DNA of 64,000 nt from Candidatus Vicinibacter proximus (lineage in GTDB: Bacteria; Bacteroidota; Bacteroidia; Chitinophagales; Saprospiraceae): assembly GCA_016713905.1 (NCBI GenBank), contig JADJOE010000003.1, positions 496,001 to 560,000 on the forward strand, read 5' to 3'. The notes under the pieces were generated by a model. It was not told the DNA's origin and searched no databases. It saw nothing but the letters and a program-made list of their open reading frames with translations. Made by a program: the position numbers and the translations under genes. How positions within the stretch are numbered: position 1 is the first letter of the stretch; each line of letters begins with the position of its first letter. Below, piece by piece: positions 52,445 through 61,147 of this stretch.

Positions 52445-54097
52445 TTAATTTAAAGCAATTAGTTCACTGGCATTTTTTAGAGCTGAATCCGTAGGTGGAT
52501 CACCACTTAGCATTTTGGCAATTTCTATAGTTCGGTCTTGTTTTTCAATTTTTTTCATTCTGGTGTTCGTAATGGTTTTTGAAGAGTCTTTGTACACGTA
52601 GAAATGATGAGCAGCTCTCGATGCAACCTGGGCTGAATGGGTTATGGTGATTATTTGTTGATTGCCGGACATTTCTTTTAAAATGTTACCCATCTGAAGC
52701 GCCACTTGTCCCGATACTCCGGTGTCAATTTCATCAAAGATCATGGTCGCCAGTTGGGACTTTCTTGCCACCAATGATTTCAATACCAGGTTGAGTCTGG
52801 ATAATTCTCCGCCGGAAGCCTGATTTTTTATTGGTTTTGCAGATGAGCCTTTGTTTGCAGAAAAAAGAAAATCTATCTCGTCTATTCCACTTTCTGTAAA
52901 CTCTTGTTTTGCATTCAATTCAATTTTAAACTGGGCAAATTCCATTCCCAATGAGCGGAGCAGATCGGTTGCTGATTTTTCAAGTTCTGAGATTTTGCTT
53001 TTTCTTTTAGCAGACAAAGCTTGAGACGATTTTTTTAAATCTTCGGTAACTAATTTTATTTGATTTTCGCAATCGATTATCTGATCTTCCAGATCTGTGA
53101 AAGACTGAATTTTACTTCTCGTTTGTGCCATGAGTTCCATCAGTTCATGATCCGTTTGCAAACGATGTTTTTTGAGTAACCGGTTGATTAAATCCAGTCG
53201 TTCCTGCATTTGATTAATCTGTTCCGGACTCATTTCGGTATGCTCATTCAATCTCTCCAGTTCATCGCCAATATCTTTAATTTCTGTGCGCAATTGGTCG
53301 ATTCTTTCGTAGCTCTCATTAAGGATAGGATTGATGCGCACTGGTTTGAGTAATTGAAGACATTGTAAGAGTTGTTCGGATATTCCCTTTTCCTCATTCA
53401 GGATTTGAGCCACCTGCCCTGCATTTTTGATGACTTCTCCGGACTTTGTAGCAAGGCTTAATTCCTCTTCCAACACAGCATATTCATTTGGCTTTAAGTT
53501 GGCTTGTTCCAATTCACTTAATTGGAATTGTAGAAAGTCCATCTCTGCCTGACTTTTTTGCTGACTTTCCAGGAGTTGTTTTTTTTGAATTTGGAGGGTT
53601 TTGTAGCTTTTGTAAATGGTCTGATAGTTTGCCAACAAATCTTTGCATCCGGTAAAATTGTCTAAAATGTCCATCTGTACGTCCTCTTCCAATATGTCCA
53701 GATGATCAAATTGCTGATGGATATTGATAAGATACGGCGCTAGGAGGTTGAGTTGACTGACCAGTATCGGAGAATCATTTAAAAAACTACGTGACTTTCC
53801 ATTGGGTAAAATCTCTCGCCGGATGATGATCTGGTCCGGATTTTCGCCATCCAGCAAATCGAATATTTTTGGTTTAATTAGATCAAGCTCATTGAAAGTT
53901 ACTTCTACGATGCACTTTTCTTCAGGATTTCTCAAAACTTTGTTGTCCGCTCTCGCTCCCAAAACAAATTGAAGTGCGCCGATCATGATGGATTTACCGG
54001 CACCGGTTTCTCCGGTGATCGCGATGAGACCACCCGGCCAATGGATCTCCAGGGCATCAATGATGGCATAATTCTTAATCAATAGTGAAGCCAGCAT
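52445..54097 (-). CDS. recN: DNA repair protein RecN
   Basis: RecN is an SMC-like ATPase that acts at double-strand breaks. The 550-residue protein starts MLASLLIKNYAIIDALEIHWPGG, followed by Walker A GETGAGKSIMIGAL, long coiled-coil halves (about 150-350) and a C-terminal ABC half with ASGGELSRLNLVLKSL (signature) and MIFDEIDTGVSG (Walker B). I chose the ATG at 54097, where homologues begin; an ATG at 54136 lies inside the TPR gene. The start is four bases after that gene's stop, which suggests coupling. Confidence 0.95.
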   Translation of the reverse strand: MLASLLIKNYAIIDALEIHWPGGLIAITGETGAGKSIMIGALQFVLGARADNKVLRNPEEKCIVEVTFNELDLIKPKIFDLLDGENPDQIIIRREILPNGKSRSFLNDSPILVSQLNLLAPYLINIHQQFDHLDILEEDVQMDILDNFTGCKDLLANYQTIYKSYKTLQIQKKQLLESQQKSQAEMDFLQFQLSELEQANLKPNEYAVLEEELSLATKSGEVIKNAGQVAQILNEEKGISEQLLQCLQLLKPVRINPILNESYERIDQLRTEIKDIGDELERLNEHTEMSPEQINQMQERLDLINRLLKKHRLQTDHELMELMAQTRSKIQSFTDLEDQIIDCENQIKLVTEDLKKSSQALSAKRKSKISELEKSATDLLRSLGMEFAQFKIELNAKQEFTESGIDEIDFLFSANKGSSAKPIKNQASGGELSRLNLVLKSLVARKSQLATMIFDEIDTGVSGQVALQMGNILKEMSGNQQIITITHSAQVASRAAHHFYVYKDSSKTITNTRMKKIEKQDRTIEIAKMLSGDPPTDSALKNASELIALN

Positions 54098-54101
54098 CCT
54101 G

Positions 54102-56003
54102 TTATTTGTTGGGGGTGAACAAAGGTTGAGCCTCATCTACTTTTTCACCCAATCTGCGTGCCTGTTCCAGATCCGCTTGTGCTTGACTGGTATTACCAAG
54201 ACTTTGATGCGTTCTTCCTCTTTCCAAATAAACGAGACCATACCGAGGATTGATTCGCAAGGCCCGGTCATAATATGTGATGGCTTTTTTACTGTCGCCT
54301 ATAGCTCTAAGGCATCTGGCGCCCTCATACCAAAGATCTGCATCATTTGGCTCCAGTTGGAGGTATGCGTCAATATCTGCGAGTGATTTGTCGTATTGAC
54401 CCAATTGATTGTAAATAATAGATCGGTTTAGGTAGGCCACCTTCCAGCGAGGGTCTAATTCTACTCCTTTATTCAGATCGTCTAGTGCCGCCTTCAGATT
54501 TCCTGTTTTGGCATATGCCGCACCGCGGTTGGTGTGATATTCTGCAGATCTTGGATTTAATTCGATGGCTTTGTTGTAATCGAGAATGGCTTTTTGATCT
54601 TCATTCTTGTTGAAGAATAATTTAGCCCGGCTATTGTAGGTGGAATGACCTGCTTTCAATTCAATAGCTTTATTATAATCTTCCAATGCTCTGTCGAACA
54701 ACTTCAAATCCCTAAGATGATTGGCCCTGTTGTTAAAAGGTAGGGAGGTATTGTCATAAAACTCAATAACCCTGGACCATAAAGTTCCCGAGTCCTTCCA
54801 GTAATGACATTGTTTAAAAGATAAATAGCAAAGAAATAATAAATAGACGCCAAGGGAAAAGTTTAAAGCTGAAGATTTTTCTTTGTTTTCCTCAAAAAAC
54901 GCTTGTAAGTAGTAAGCGAAAATAAAAAATAAACCGATGTAAGCTATGTAGGTAAACCTGTCAGCCAGATAACCCTGTCCTGCACCCAGAACTTGCAAAA
55001 GGAAAACAATATTTACAAAAAAGAATAGAAATCCAAATACCACAGCCTTGTTGTCTTTTTTGTATGCCCAGAAGACACCAAAGAAAACCAATAATGCAGC
55101 AGGCATGGATAGATAATGCCAAATGCTCAATTCCTCCGGATAAGGGTAGAGGGGAAGCATTCGGTAAGGAATTAGCCATTTAACTAAATAGGTAATCAAA
55201 CTATAACTACCGATAAACAAACGGCCAATTCCGGCATGTGTCACATTTGCTTCCAGCGAACCTTGCTGCTTTAGCATGTAGATTCCGAGAATACCCACGG
55301 CCAGAGCGCCAAGGAAAAAGGCCCATTTTTCGAGGACCAAATTCAAACCGATTTTACGACCTTTCCAATAATCTACCGCGAGCATGGTGAGCGGTAGAGC
55401 CACCATCTGAATTTTGGCGAAAAGACCGAAAGCAAATAAAATAAATACCCAAAACATTCTTCCTGCTTTTGGCTCATCGAGATTTTTAATATACAAGTAT
55501 AGAGCCGGAAGAAAAAAACTGGAAAAGAGCACGTCCTTCCGTTCGGTGATCCATGCCACGGACTCCACCCTTAAGGGATGAATCCCGAATAAAAGTGCAC
55601 CCAAGGCAGCAAACCAAATACTCAATCCCAATCTCTGAAAAATTTTAAATGCGAAAAAGGTACAAAGCAAATGCAACAATAGATTTGTCCAGTGCATCGC
55701 TTTAGCACTCATCCCGAACATCTCATGTTCAACGGCAAAACTCAAAATACTCAATGGATTATAGTTCCCTATCACCGGAGTTTGGAAAATAGCCTTTACG
55801 TTTTTGGCATTCAAGTCCTTTATCAGTGGATTTTCATAAACATTCCGGTCATCGTCCCAGTTTACAAAGCCATTTTGGAGGCTAGGGGTAAAAACCAAAA
55901 AAGTCAGGCCGAGTATAGCCCAGATGACCCAGGATGGACCGGTAGGCTTGTCGGGAACTACCGGTGTTTTTTCTATCTTTTGTTTGGCAGATTTCTTACC
56001 CAT
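54102..56003 (-). CDS. GT-C-like membrane protein with TPR domain (TMTC-like architecture)
   Basis: The 633-residue protein has about ten membrane segments (residues 28-395), followed by five or six tetratricopeptide repeats (about 420-610, with units such as AILDYNKAIELNPRSAEYHTN and ALDDLNKGVELDPRWKVAYLN). Between the first two membrane segments is NGFVNWDDDRNVYENP. Its acidic pair is placed like the catalytic residues of GT-C glycosyltransferases (PMT and TMTC types). O-mannosylation or lipid-linked sugar transfer is therefore possible but not shown. It is upstream of recN. Proteins of this layout are common in Bacteroidota. Confidence 0.75.
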   Translation of the reverse strand: MGKKSAKQKIEKTPVVPDKPTGPSWVIWAILGLTFLVFTPSLQNGFVNWDDDRNVYENPLIKDLNAKNVKAIFQTPVIGNYNPLSILSFAVEHEMFGMSAKAMHWTNLLLHLLCTFFAFKIFQRLGLSIWFAALGALLFGIHPLRVESVAWITERKDVLFSSFFLPALYLYIKNLDEPKAGRMFWVFILFAFGLFAKIQMVALPLTMLAVDYWKGRKIGLNLVLEKWAFFLGALAVGILGIYMLKQQGSLEANVTHAGIGRLFIGSYSLITYLVKWLIPYRMLPLYPYPEELSIWHYLSMPAALLVFFGVFWAYKKDNKAVVFGFLFFFVNIVFLLQVLGAGQGYLADRFTYIAYIGLFFIFAYYLQAFFEENKEKSSALNFSLGVYLLFLCYLSFKQCHYWKDSGTLWSRVIEFYDNTSLPFNNRANHLRDLKLFDRALEDYNKAIELKAGHSTYNSRAKLFFNKNEDQKAILDYNKAIELNPRSAEYHTNRGAAYAKTGNLKAALDDLNKGVELDPRWKVAYLNRSIIYNQLGQYDKSLADIDAYLQLEPNDADLWYEGARCLRAIGDSKKAITYYDRALRINPRYGLVYLERGRTHQSLGNTSQAQADLEQARRLGEKVDEAQPLFTPNK

Positions 56004-56123
56004 AAGTTTATCGTGTGAGCAAAATTAGTCCAATTTTTTATTTGTCCTCCATTGCAGGAAGCCTTTATGTTCTAAAGCTAAGGATATGGGTTGAATATAA
56101 AACATTCCTTGTACTTTTGCTTA

Positions 56124-57167
56124 ATGAAAATCAAAGCAGGCGAATTAGCAAAGCTTGTACAAGGAACTTTGATCGGGGATCCAGGGATTGTCCTTGATAA
56201 ACCGAGTAAAATTGAAGAAGGCACACCCGGAAGCGTATGCTTTTTGGCTAATCCTAAGTATGAACACCATTTATACACGACCAAAGCTTCCTTGGTAATC
56301 GTGCAAAACGAATTTGAACCTAAGGAACCTTTGCAGGTTGCACTCTTAAAAGTAGAAGACGTGTATCAGACTGTAAGTCAACTTCTTGCAGCTTTTGAAA
56401 CCAAATCCGCCAGCGATGGAGGTGTGCATCCCATGTCCCAGCTTGCAACTTCTGCTACAGTTGATCCTACCACAACCATACACGCTTTTGTGGTGGTAGA
56501 AGATGGTGCTGTCATTGGTAAAGATTGTGTCATTCATCCTCAGGTTTTTATTGGGAAAAATGTCAAAATCGGTCATGGGACTGTAATTCATTCAGGGGTC
56601 AAGATTTATCATGAATGTGAGATCGGATCAAATTGCATCCTGCATGCCAATGTGGTCATTGGAAGCGATGGCTTTGGTTTTGCCCCCAAAGAAGACCGGA
56701 CTTATACCAAAATTGCCCAGATTGGGAATGTGGTTGTTGGGGATGATGTGGAGATTGGGTCCAATACCTGTATTGACAGAGGTACCATGGGATCGACAGT
56801 AATAGGGAAGGGCACTAAGTTGGACAATTTAATCCAAATAGCACATAACGTCCAGATCGGTGAACATACCGTTATTGCTGCACAAGCAGGCATTGCCGGC
56901 AGTGCTAAAATTGGTAATTATTGTGTGATCGGTGGCCAGGTAGGCATAGTTGGACACATACAAATTGCAGACGGCACTAAGGTCCAGGCACAGAGTGGGA
57001 TGGTGAGCAATGTTCTGGATGAAAATACCAAATGGTATGGTTCACCTGCCCTGGATTATTTTAGTTTTTTAAGGTCCTACAGTGAGTTTAAAAAACTGCC
57101 TGAACTTGGGAAAAAAATACACGAGCTTGAAAAACTCCTTAAGAATTCTGAATTGACCAAGAGTTAG
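56124..57167 (+). CDS. lpxD: UDP-3-O-acylglucosamine N-acyltransferase LpxD
   Basis: LpxD adds the second acyl chain in lipid A synthesis. The protein has the N-terminal uridine-binding domain (KIEEGTPGSVCFLANPKYEHHLY) and a long hexapeptide left-handed helix (about 105-310) with the catalytic His in IQIAHNVQIGEHTVIAAQAGIAG. A C-terminal helical tail follows. I chose the ATG at 56124 (MKIKAGELAKLV), the start seen in homologues; an ATG at 56091 adds 11 residues. It begins the lpxD-lpxC/fabZ-lpxA cluster. Confidence 0.95.
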   Translation: MKIKAGELAKLVQGTLIGDPGIVLDKPSKIEEGTPGSVCFLANPKYEHHLYTTKASLVIVQNEFEPKEPLQVALLKVEDVYQTVSQLLAAFETKSASDGGVHPMSQLATSATVDPTTTIHAFVVVEDGAVIGKDCVIHPQVFIGKNVKIGHGTVIHSGVKIYHECEIGSNCILHANVVIGSDGFGFAPKEDRTYTKIAQIGNVVVGDDVEIGSNTCIDRGTMGSTVIGKGTKLDNLIQIAHNVQIGEHTVIAAQAGIAGSAKIGNYCVIGGQVGIVGHIQIADGTKVQAQSGMVSNVLDENTKWYGSPALDYFSFLRSYSEFKKLPELGKKIHELEKLLKNSELTKS

Positions 57168-57169
57168 AT

Positions 57170-58561
57170 ATGAAGCAAAGAACTATTGCAGAGGATATTT
57201 TAATCCAGGGGGTTGGCTTGCATACAGGAGCCAAAGTCTCTATGCGTTTTATGCCTGCACCTGCCGATCACGGGATTAAATTTAAAAGAATTGATCTCCC
57301 GGAACAACCAATTATTCTCGCAGACACCTCCAAGGTAATTTCAACCAACAGAGGAACTACCCTGCAGGAAGGTATTGCTCAGGTTTGGACAGTGGAGCAT
57401 ACCCTTTCAGCACTCACAGGAATGGGCATTGACAATGTCATGATTGAGCTGGATGGACCGGAGATACCTATCCTGGATGGAAGCGCAATTCAATTTGTTC
57501 AGGCCATTGAAAAAAGTGGTGTTCGGGAATTGGATCAGGAGAAAGATTATTTCATCATCAGTGAATCCATTTCTTTTGAAGACGAAGATACAGGTGCAGA
57601 ATATATGGCCATACCATCGGACCATTTTGAATTGACCTCTATGATTGATTTCAATTCTAAGACACTCGGGCAGCAATTTGCCTCACTGGATGGATTGGAA
57701 CAATATAAATCCGATATCGCACCGTGCAGAACCTTTGTTTTTTTACATGAATTGGAGCGCTTACTGGAACAAAATCTGATCAAAGGAGGAGATTTGGACA
57801 ATGCCATTGTGATCGTAGATCGATTGATGAATCAAGAGGACCTTGATGAATTGGCAAGAAAACTAAATAAACCGTCGGTTAAAGTAGAACGGGAGGGAGT
57901 ACTGAATACCCTTACTTTACATTTTTCCAATGAGCCGGCCAGACATAAATTATTGGATGTGCTTGGTGATCTTACCCTGCTTGGGAAACCTATTCTTGGA
58001 AAGATTGTAACCAAGAAATCAGGACATAAATCAAATGTTGAATTTGCCAAAGTCCTGAAAAAGAAGATGATTGAGCAAAAGAAGCTTAAAGGCTTGCCTG
58101 TCTACGATCCGGACAAAAGTCCTGTGTTCACCACGGTAGAAATACAATCCATGCTGCCACACAGATATCCCTTTCTTTTGGTAGATAAAATCATAGAAGT
58201 CAGTGATAGTCAGGTGGTTGGGGTAAAAAATGTGACCATGAATGAGGCCATATTTATGGGGCATTTTCCAAATAATCCGGTCTTTCCGGGAATGCTGCTT
58301 CTGGAAGCCCTTGCACAAACAGGAGGGGTTTATGCTTTGAGTCAGCAACAGGATCCACATTTGTGGGATACTTATTTTCTAAAAGTCGATAATGCCAAGT
58401 TTCGTCAAAAAGTTGTTCCCGGAGACACTTTAATACTAAAAATGGAGTTAATTTCGCCAATTCGTCGTGGTTTGGTCCAGATGGCCGGCACAGCGTATGT
58501 GGGCACCAAGGTGGTTTGTGAAGCCGAGTTGACCGCGCAAATTATAAAGAGAGATTCATGA
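57170..58561 (+). CDS. lpxC/fabZ: Bifunctional UDP-3-O-acyl-N-acetylglucosamine deacetylase / 3-hydroxyacyl-ACP dehydratase
   Basis: The 463-residue protein is a fusion of LpxC (residues 1-300) and FabZ (about 315-463), as usual in Bacteroidota. LpxC has QGVGLHTG, the zinc motif VEHTLSAL, ELDGPEIPILDGSA and HKLLDVLGDLTLLG (zinc His and Asp). FabZ has MLPHRYPFLLVDKI and GHFPNNPVFPGMLLLEALAQTGG with the catalytic His and Glu. The fusion couples lipid A commitment with fatty acid elongation. Start is two bases after the lpxD stop; its end overlaps the lpxA start (ATGA). Confidence 0.97.
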   Translation: MKQRTIAEDILIQGVGLHTGAKVSMRFMPAPADHGIKFKRIDLPEQPIILADTSKVISTNRGTTLQEGIAQVWTVEHTLSALTGMGIDNVMIELDGPEIPILDGSAIQFVQAIEKSGVRELDQEKDYFIISESISFEDEDTGAEYMAIPSDHFELTSMIDFNSKTLGQQFASLDGLEQYKSDIAPCRTFVFLHELERLLEQNLIKGGDLDNAIVIVDRLMNQEDLDELARKLNKPSVKVEREGVLNTLTLHFSNEPARHKLLDVLGDLTLLGKPILGKIVTKKSGHKSNVEFAKVLKKKMIEQKKLKGLPVYDPDKSPVFTTVEIQSMLPHRYPFLLVDKIIEVSDSQVVGVKNVTMNEAIFMGHFPNNPVFPGMLLLEALAQTGGVYALSQQQDPHLWDTYFLKVDNAKFRQKVVPGDTLILKMELISPIRRGLVQMAGTAYVGTKVVCEAELTAQIIKRDS

Positions 58562-59337
58562 TTTCTATCCAGACCAACATCAGTCCGGGAGCCAAAATAG
58601 GTACCGGCACCTCCGTAGAGCCATTTGTTACCATACAATCAGACGTAATTATTGGTCAAAACTGTTGGATTGGTCCTTATGTAACCATCATGAATGGCGC
58701 CCGGATCGGGAATAATGTTAAAATATTTCCAGGGGCTGTCGTAGGAGCTGTTCCACAGGATCTTAAATTCGAAGGAGAGAATTCACTGTTAGAAATTGGC
58801 GACCACACAATAGTTCGAGAGTATTGTACCTTGAACAGGGGAACAAAAGCATCCATGACGACAAAGATTGGTTCCCATTGTCTCCTGATGGCTTATGTGC
58901 ATGTGGCTCATGATTGTTTTGTCGGCAACCATGTCATTTTGGCCAACAATGTAAATTTAGCTGGACATATCGACATCGGGGATCATGCCATTCTTGGCGG
59001 ATTGACCGCTGTTCATCAATTTGTAAAAATAGGGGCACATGTCATGGTGGGAGGAGGGTCCCTGGTTACCAAGGACATTCCGCCATTTGCTAAGGCAGCA
59101 AGGGAACCTTTGATATATGAAGGTGTAAATGCAATAGGGCTCAGAAGAAGGGGTTTTGAAAAAGAACAAATTGATCGCATCCATGAAATATATCGCTACC
59201 TTTTTATCAAATACCGCAATATTTCTAAAGCCGTAAACATGATTAAGGAAGAGCTTCCGGAGTCTGCTGAAAAAACTACCATTTTGGAATTCATTCAGGG
59301 AAGCAATCGTGGAATAATGAAAGGCCACCGCCGCTAA
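58558..59337 (+). CDS. lpxA: Acyl-ACP--UDP-N-acetylglucosamine O-acyltransferase LpxA
   Basis: LpxA performs the first, reversible acylation of UDP-GlcNAc. The 259-residue protein has hexapeptide repeats (residues 1-190) with the catalytic His in LLMAYVHVAHDCFVGNHVI, the NLAGHIDIGDHAILGG segment, and the family-specific GVNAIGLRRRGF that starts the C-terminal helical domain. The chain-length ruler residue cannot be read with confidence. It ends five bases before the ABC ATPase gene. Confidence 0.95.
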   Translation: MISIQTNISPGAKIGTGTSVEPFVTIQSDVIIGQNCWIGPYVTIMNGARIGNNVKIFPGAVVGAVPQDLKFEGENSLLEIGDHTIVREYCTLNRGTKASMTTKIGSHCLLMAYVHVAHDCFVGNHVILANNVNLAGHIDIGDHAILGGLTAVHQFVKIGAHVMVGGGSLVTKDIPPFAKAAREPLIYEGVNAIGLRRRGFEKEQIDRIHEIYRYLFIKYRNISKAVNMIKEELPESAEKTTILEFIQGSNRGIMKGHRR

Positions 59338-59342
59338 TCACC

Positions 59343-59957
59343 ATGGAAATATCTGCAGAGCATCTTTATAAAAGATACTCCAACAATTATTGGATAATCA
59401 AAGATCTTAACCTGAATCTTACGCAAGGCAAAGTTTATGGTCTGACCGGCGCAAATGGTTCCGGAAAAACAACCCTGATGCATTTATTGGCCGGATTAAT
59501 TGTGCCAACAAAAGGAAAAGTCATCTACCAAATCCACGGAACACAAATAGAGGATCACCTCTGGTTTCGTCATTTTTGTTTTGCTGCACCTTACGCCGAT
59601 CTCTACGATTACCTTACGGTAAAGGAATTTCTGGAATTGTATTTATGCAATAAAGAATTTACTTCAAATTTAAGTTTGGATGATTTTTTGAAAATCTGTT
59701 TCCTGGAACCACACAAGGAAAAATTTATAAAGAATTTTTCTTCCGGAATGAAACAACGACTAAAATTAGCATTGGCACTTTTGACTCATTCGAATGTTGT
59801 ATTCCTTGATGAGCCATTATCTAATCTCGATGACTTTACTAAAAACTGGTATTTTAATTTATTGGAAGAATATAAATCAGGTAAGATCATCGTCATTGCA
59901 TCCAACGATGAGGCAGACTTCAGATCAGTGGATATAAAAATTAATTTGACCAATTAA
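59343..59957 (+). CDS. ABC transporter ATP-binding protein
   Basis: The 204-residue ATPase has Walker A GANGSGKTTLMHLL (residues of about 37-50), a Q-loop region with CFAAPYADLYDYLTVKEFL, the signature NFSSGMKQRLKLALALL, Walker B NVVFLDEPLSNLD and a shortened switch region (IVIASNDEADF in place of a His loop). It follows lpxA by 5 bp, an organisation seen in several Bacteroidota. No permease gene is adjacent, so the transport substrate is unknown. The missing canonical switch His may reduce hydrolysis. Confidence 0.85.
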   Translation: MEISAEHLYKRYSNNYWIIKDLNLNLTQGKVYGLTGANGSGKTTLMHLLAGLIVPTKGKVIYQIHGTQIEDHLWFRHFCFAAPYADLYDYLTVKEFLELYLCNKEFTSNLSLDDFLKICFLEPHKEKFIKNFSSGMKQRLKLALALLTHSNVVFLDEPLSNLDDFTKNWYFNLLEEYKSGKIIVIASNDEADFRSVDIKINLTN

Positions 59958-59982
59958 GTAATCAATCAATAATCACTTTGCT

Positions 59983-60630
59983 ATGGGTTTTTGGGACATG
60001 ATCACAGGGGCTGACCGGGAAAGGGATCGCAACTCAGCTATTCGGAATTTTGCCTACAATGCAGGGATGGTTTATAGTGAAAATGCTGCAGTCGGAATGC
60101 TCAAACAATTACAGGCTTTCGAACTTTTTAAACAAGGAACCCAAAGAAAAATTAAAAACCTGGTGATTGACCGGGAGTTGGATCCCGAACATTTTATGTT
60201 CGATTATGAGTACACGATATCTACCGGAAAAACTTCTCATACCTACACACAAAATGTTCAGTTCTTTGATTCAAAAGCTCTGTCACTACCTCAATTCAGA
60301 CTAAAACCTGAGAATTTTTTTGACGTATTGCTGGATTGGTTTGGATTCAAGGATATTGATTTTATTACGCATCCGGAATTCTCAAAGGACTTCAAACTTA
60401 CCGGAGAATTTGAAAGTGTTATCCGTTATTATTTTGATGCAGATATATTGAATCTGATTGAACGACAGAAAGAATTTAATATGGAGGGAATGAATTTTTA
60501 TTTGGTCATTCATACCCATCAAAAAGTATTGCCTGTGCAACAATTGGATGGATTTAAAAAATTCGGCACAATGCTGTTTGAATTGTTTAAATTAAGATCT
60601 CAGAAAAGTATGGAAGACTTTAATAGCTAA
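59983..60630 (+). CDS. Conserved hypothetical protein
   Basis: I do not recognise the family of this 215-residue cytoplasmic protein. It has no signal or membrane segments. The pattern FMFDYEYTISTGKTSHTYTQNVQFF and LPQFRLKPENFFDVL resembles a domain found in uncharacterised bacterial proteins of DUF3137-like type, which I cannot confirm. It is the last gene of the lpx-associated rightward cluster and ends before element D copy 3. Confidence 0.55.
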   Translation: MGFWDMITGADRERDRNSAIRNFAYNAGMVYSENAAVGMLKQLQAFELFKQGTQRKIKNLVIDRELDPEHFMFDYEYTISTGKTSHTYTQNVQFFDSKALSLPQFRLKPENFFDVLLDWFGFKDIDFITHPEFSKDFKLTGEFESVIRYYFDADILNLIERQKEFNMEGMNFYLVIHTHQKVLPVQQLDGFKKFGTMLFELFKLRSQKSMEDFNS

Positions 60631-61147
60631 ATGGTTTTGCAATGAATATCGAGTCAGGCAAATCTTAAGGAGATTAAGAAGAAATTAAACATCTTTATTG
60701 TTTGGATAAAATAGACTCAAATACACCATCATATAATATCGAATGAGAAATTCAGATCGGCCTTTTTCATTTTAGCAAAAACGGTTTTAAAAAGCGTTAA
60801 GTACAAAATAATGTTTGTGCTCGCATGCAGATAAGTTAATGAATTTATGAAAGTAAGGTCTAGAGCTGTGAATGCCGTTTAAGGCGAGTTTATTTTGTTT
60901 AGCTTTTTGGATCAGTTTTAGCGTTAAGAAATGAAAACAGCCTCGATTTTTTTTGGTTCTTTTTTGTGTCAAGACAAAAAGAACAATGTGAATAAAAGGA
61001 TGGAATTTAGGACAACTTTAGGGAATAAAGGGGGCCGCAAAACTGGTTTCTCCCCAAGTTTTTTTTGACCCGACCCCTAAATATCTTTTAGAAAATGATT
61101 TCCTGTTTTCAAAACACAAATTGTCTCCATTTGAATTTGAAGATCAA
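60631..61147. other. Gene-free stretch dominated by dispersed element D
   Basis: The gap lies between two convergent genes. Element D copy 3 takes up 60746-61059. The flanks are plain AT-rich sequence. No gene, RNA or other structure is recognised. Confidence 0.6.
60746..61059. repeat. Dispersed element D, copy 3 (full length, ~314 bp)
   Basis: This is the longest copy. It has CGGCCTTTTTCATTTTAGC, AAAAAGCGTTAA, a GCATGCAGATAA string, AAGGCGAGTTTATTTTG, GCGTTAAGAAATGAAAACAG, an inverted repeat (GGTTCTTTTTTGT and ACAAAAAGAAC, 60955-60984), TGGAATTTAGGACAACTTTA and GGTTTCTCCCC. Copies at 25162-25323 with 26345-26432, and at 30128-30283, align to parts of it in the same orientation. All lie between convergent genes. 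Confidence 0.85.
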
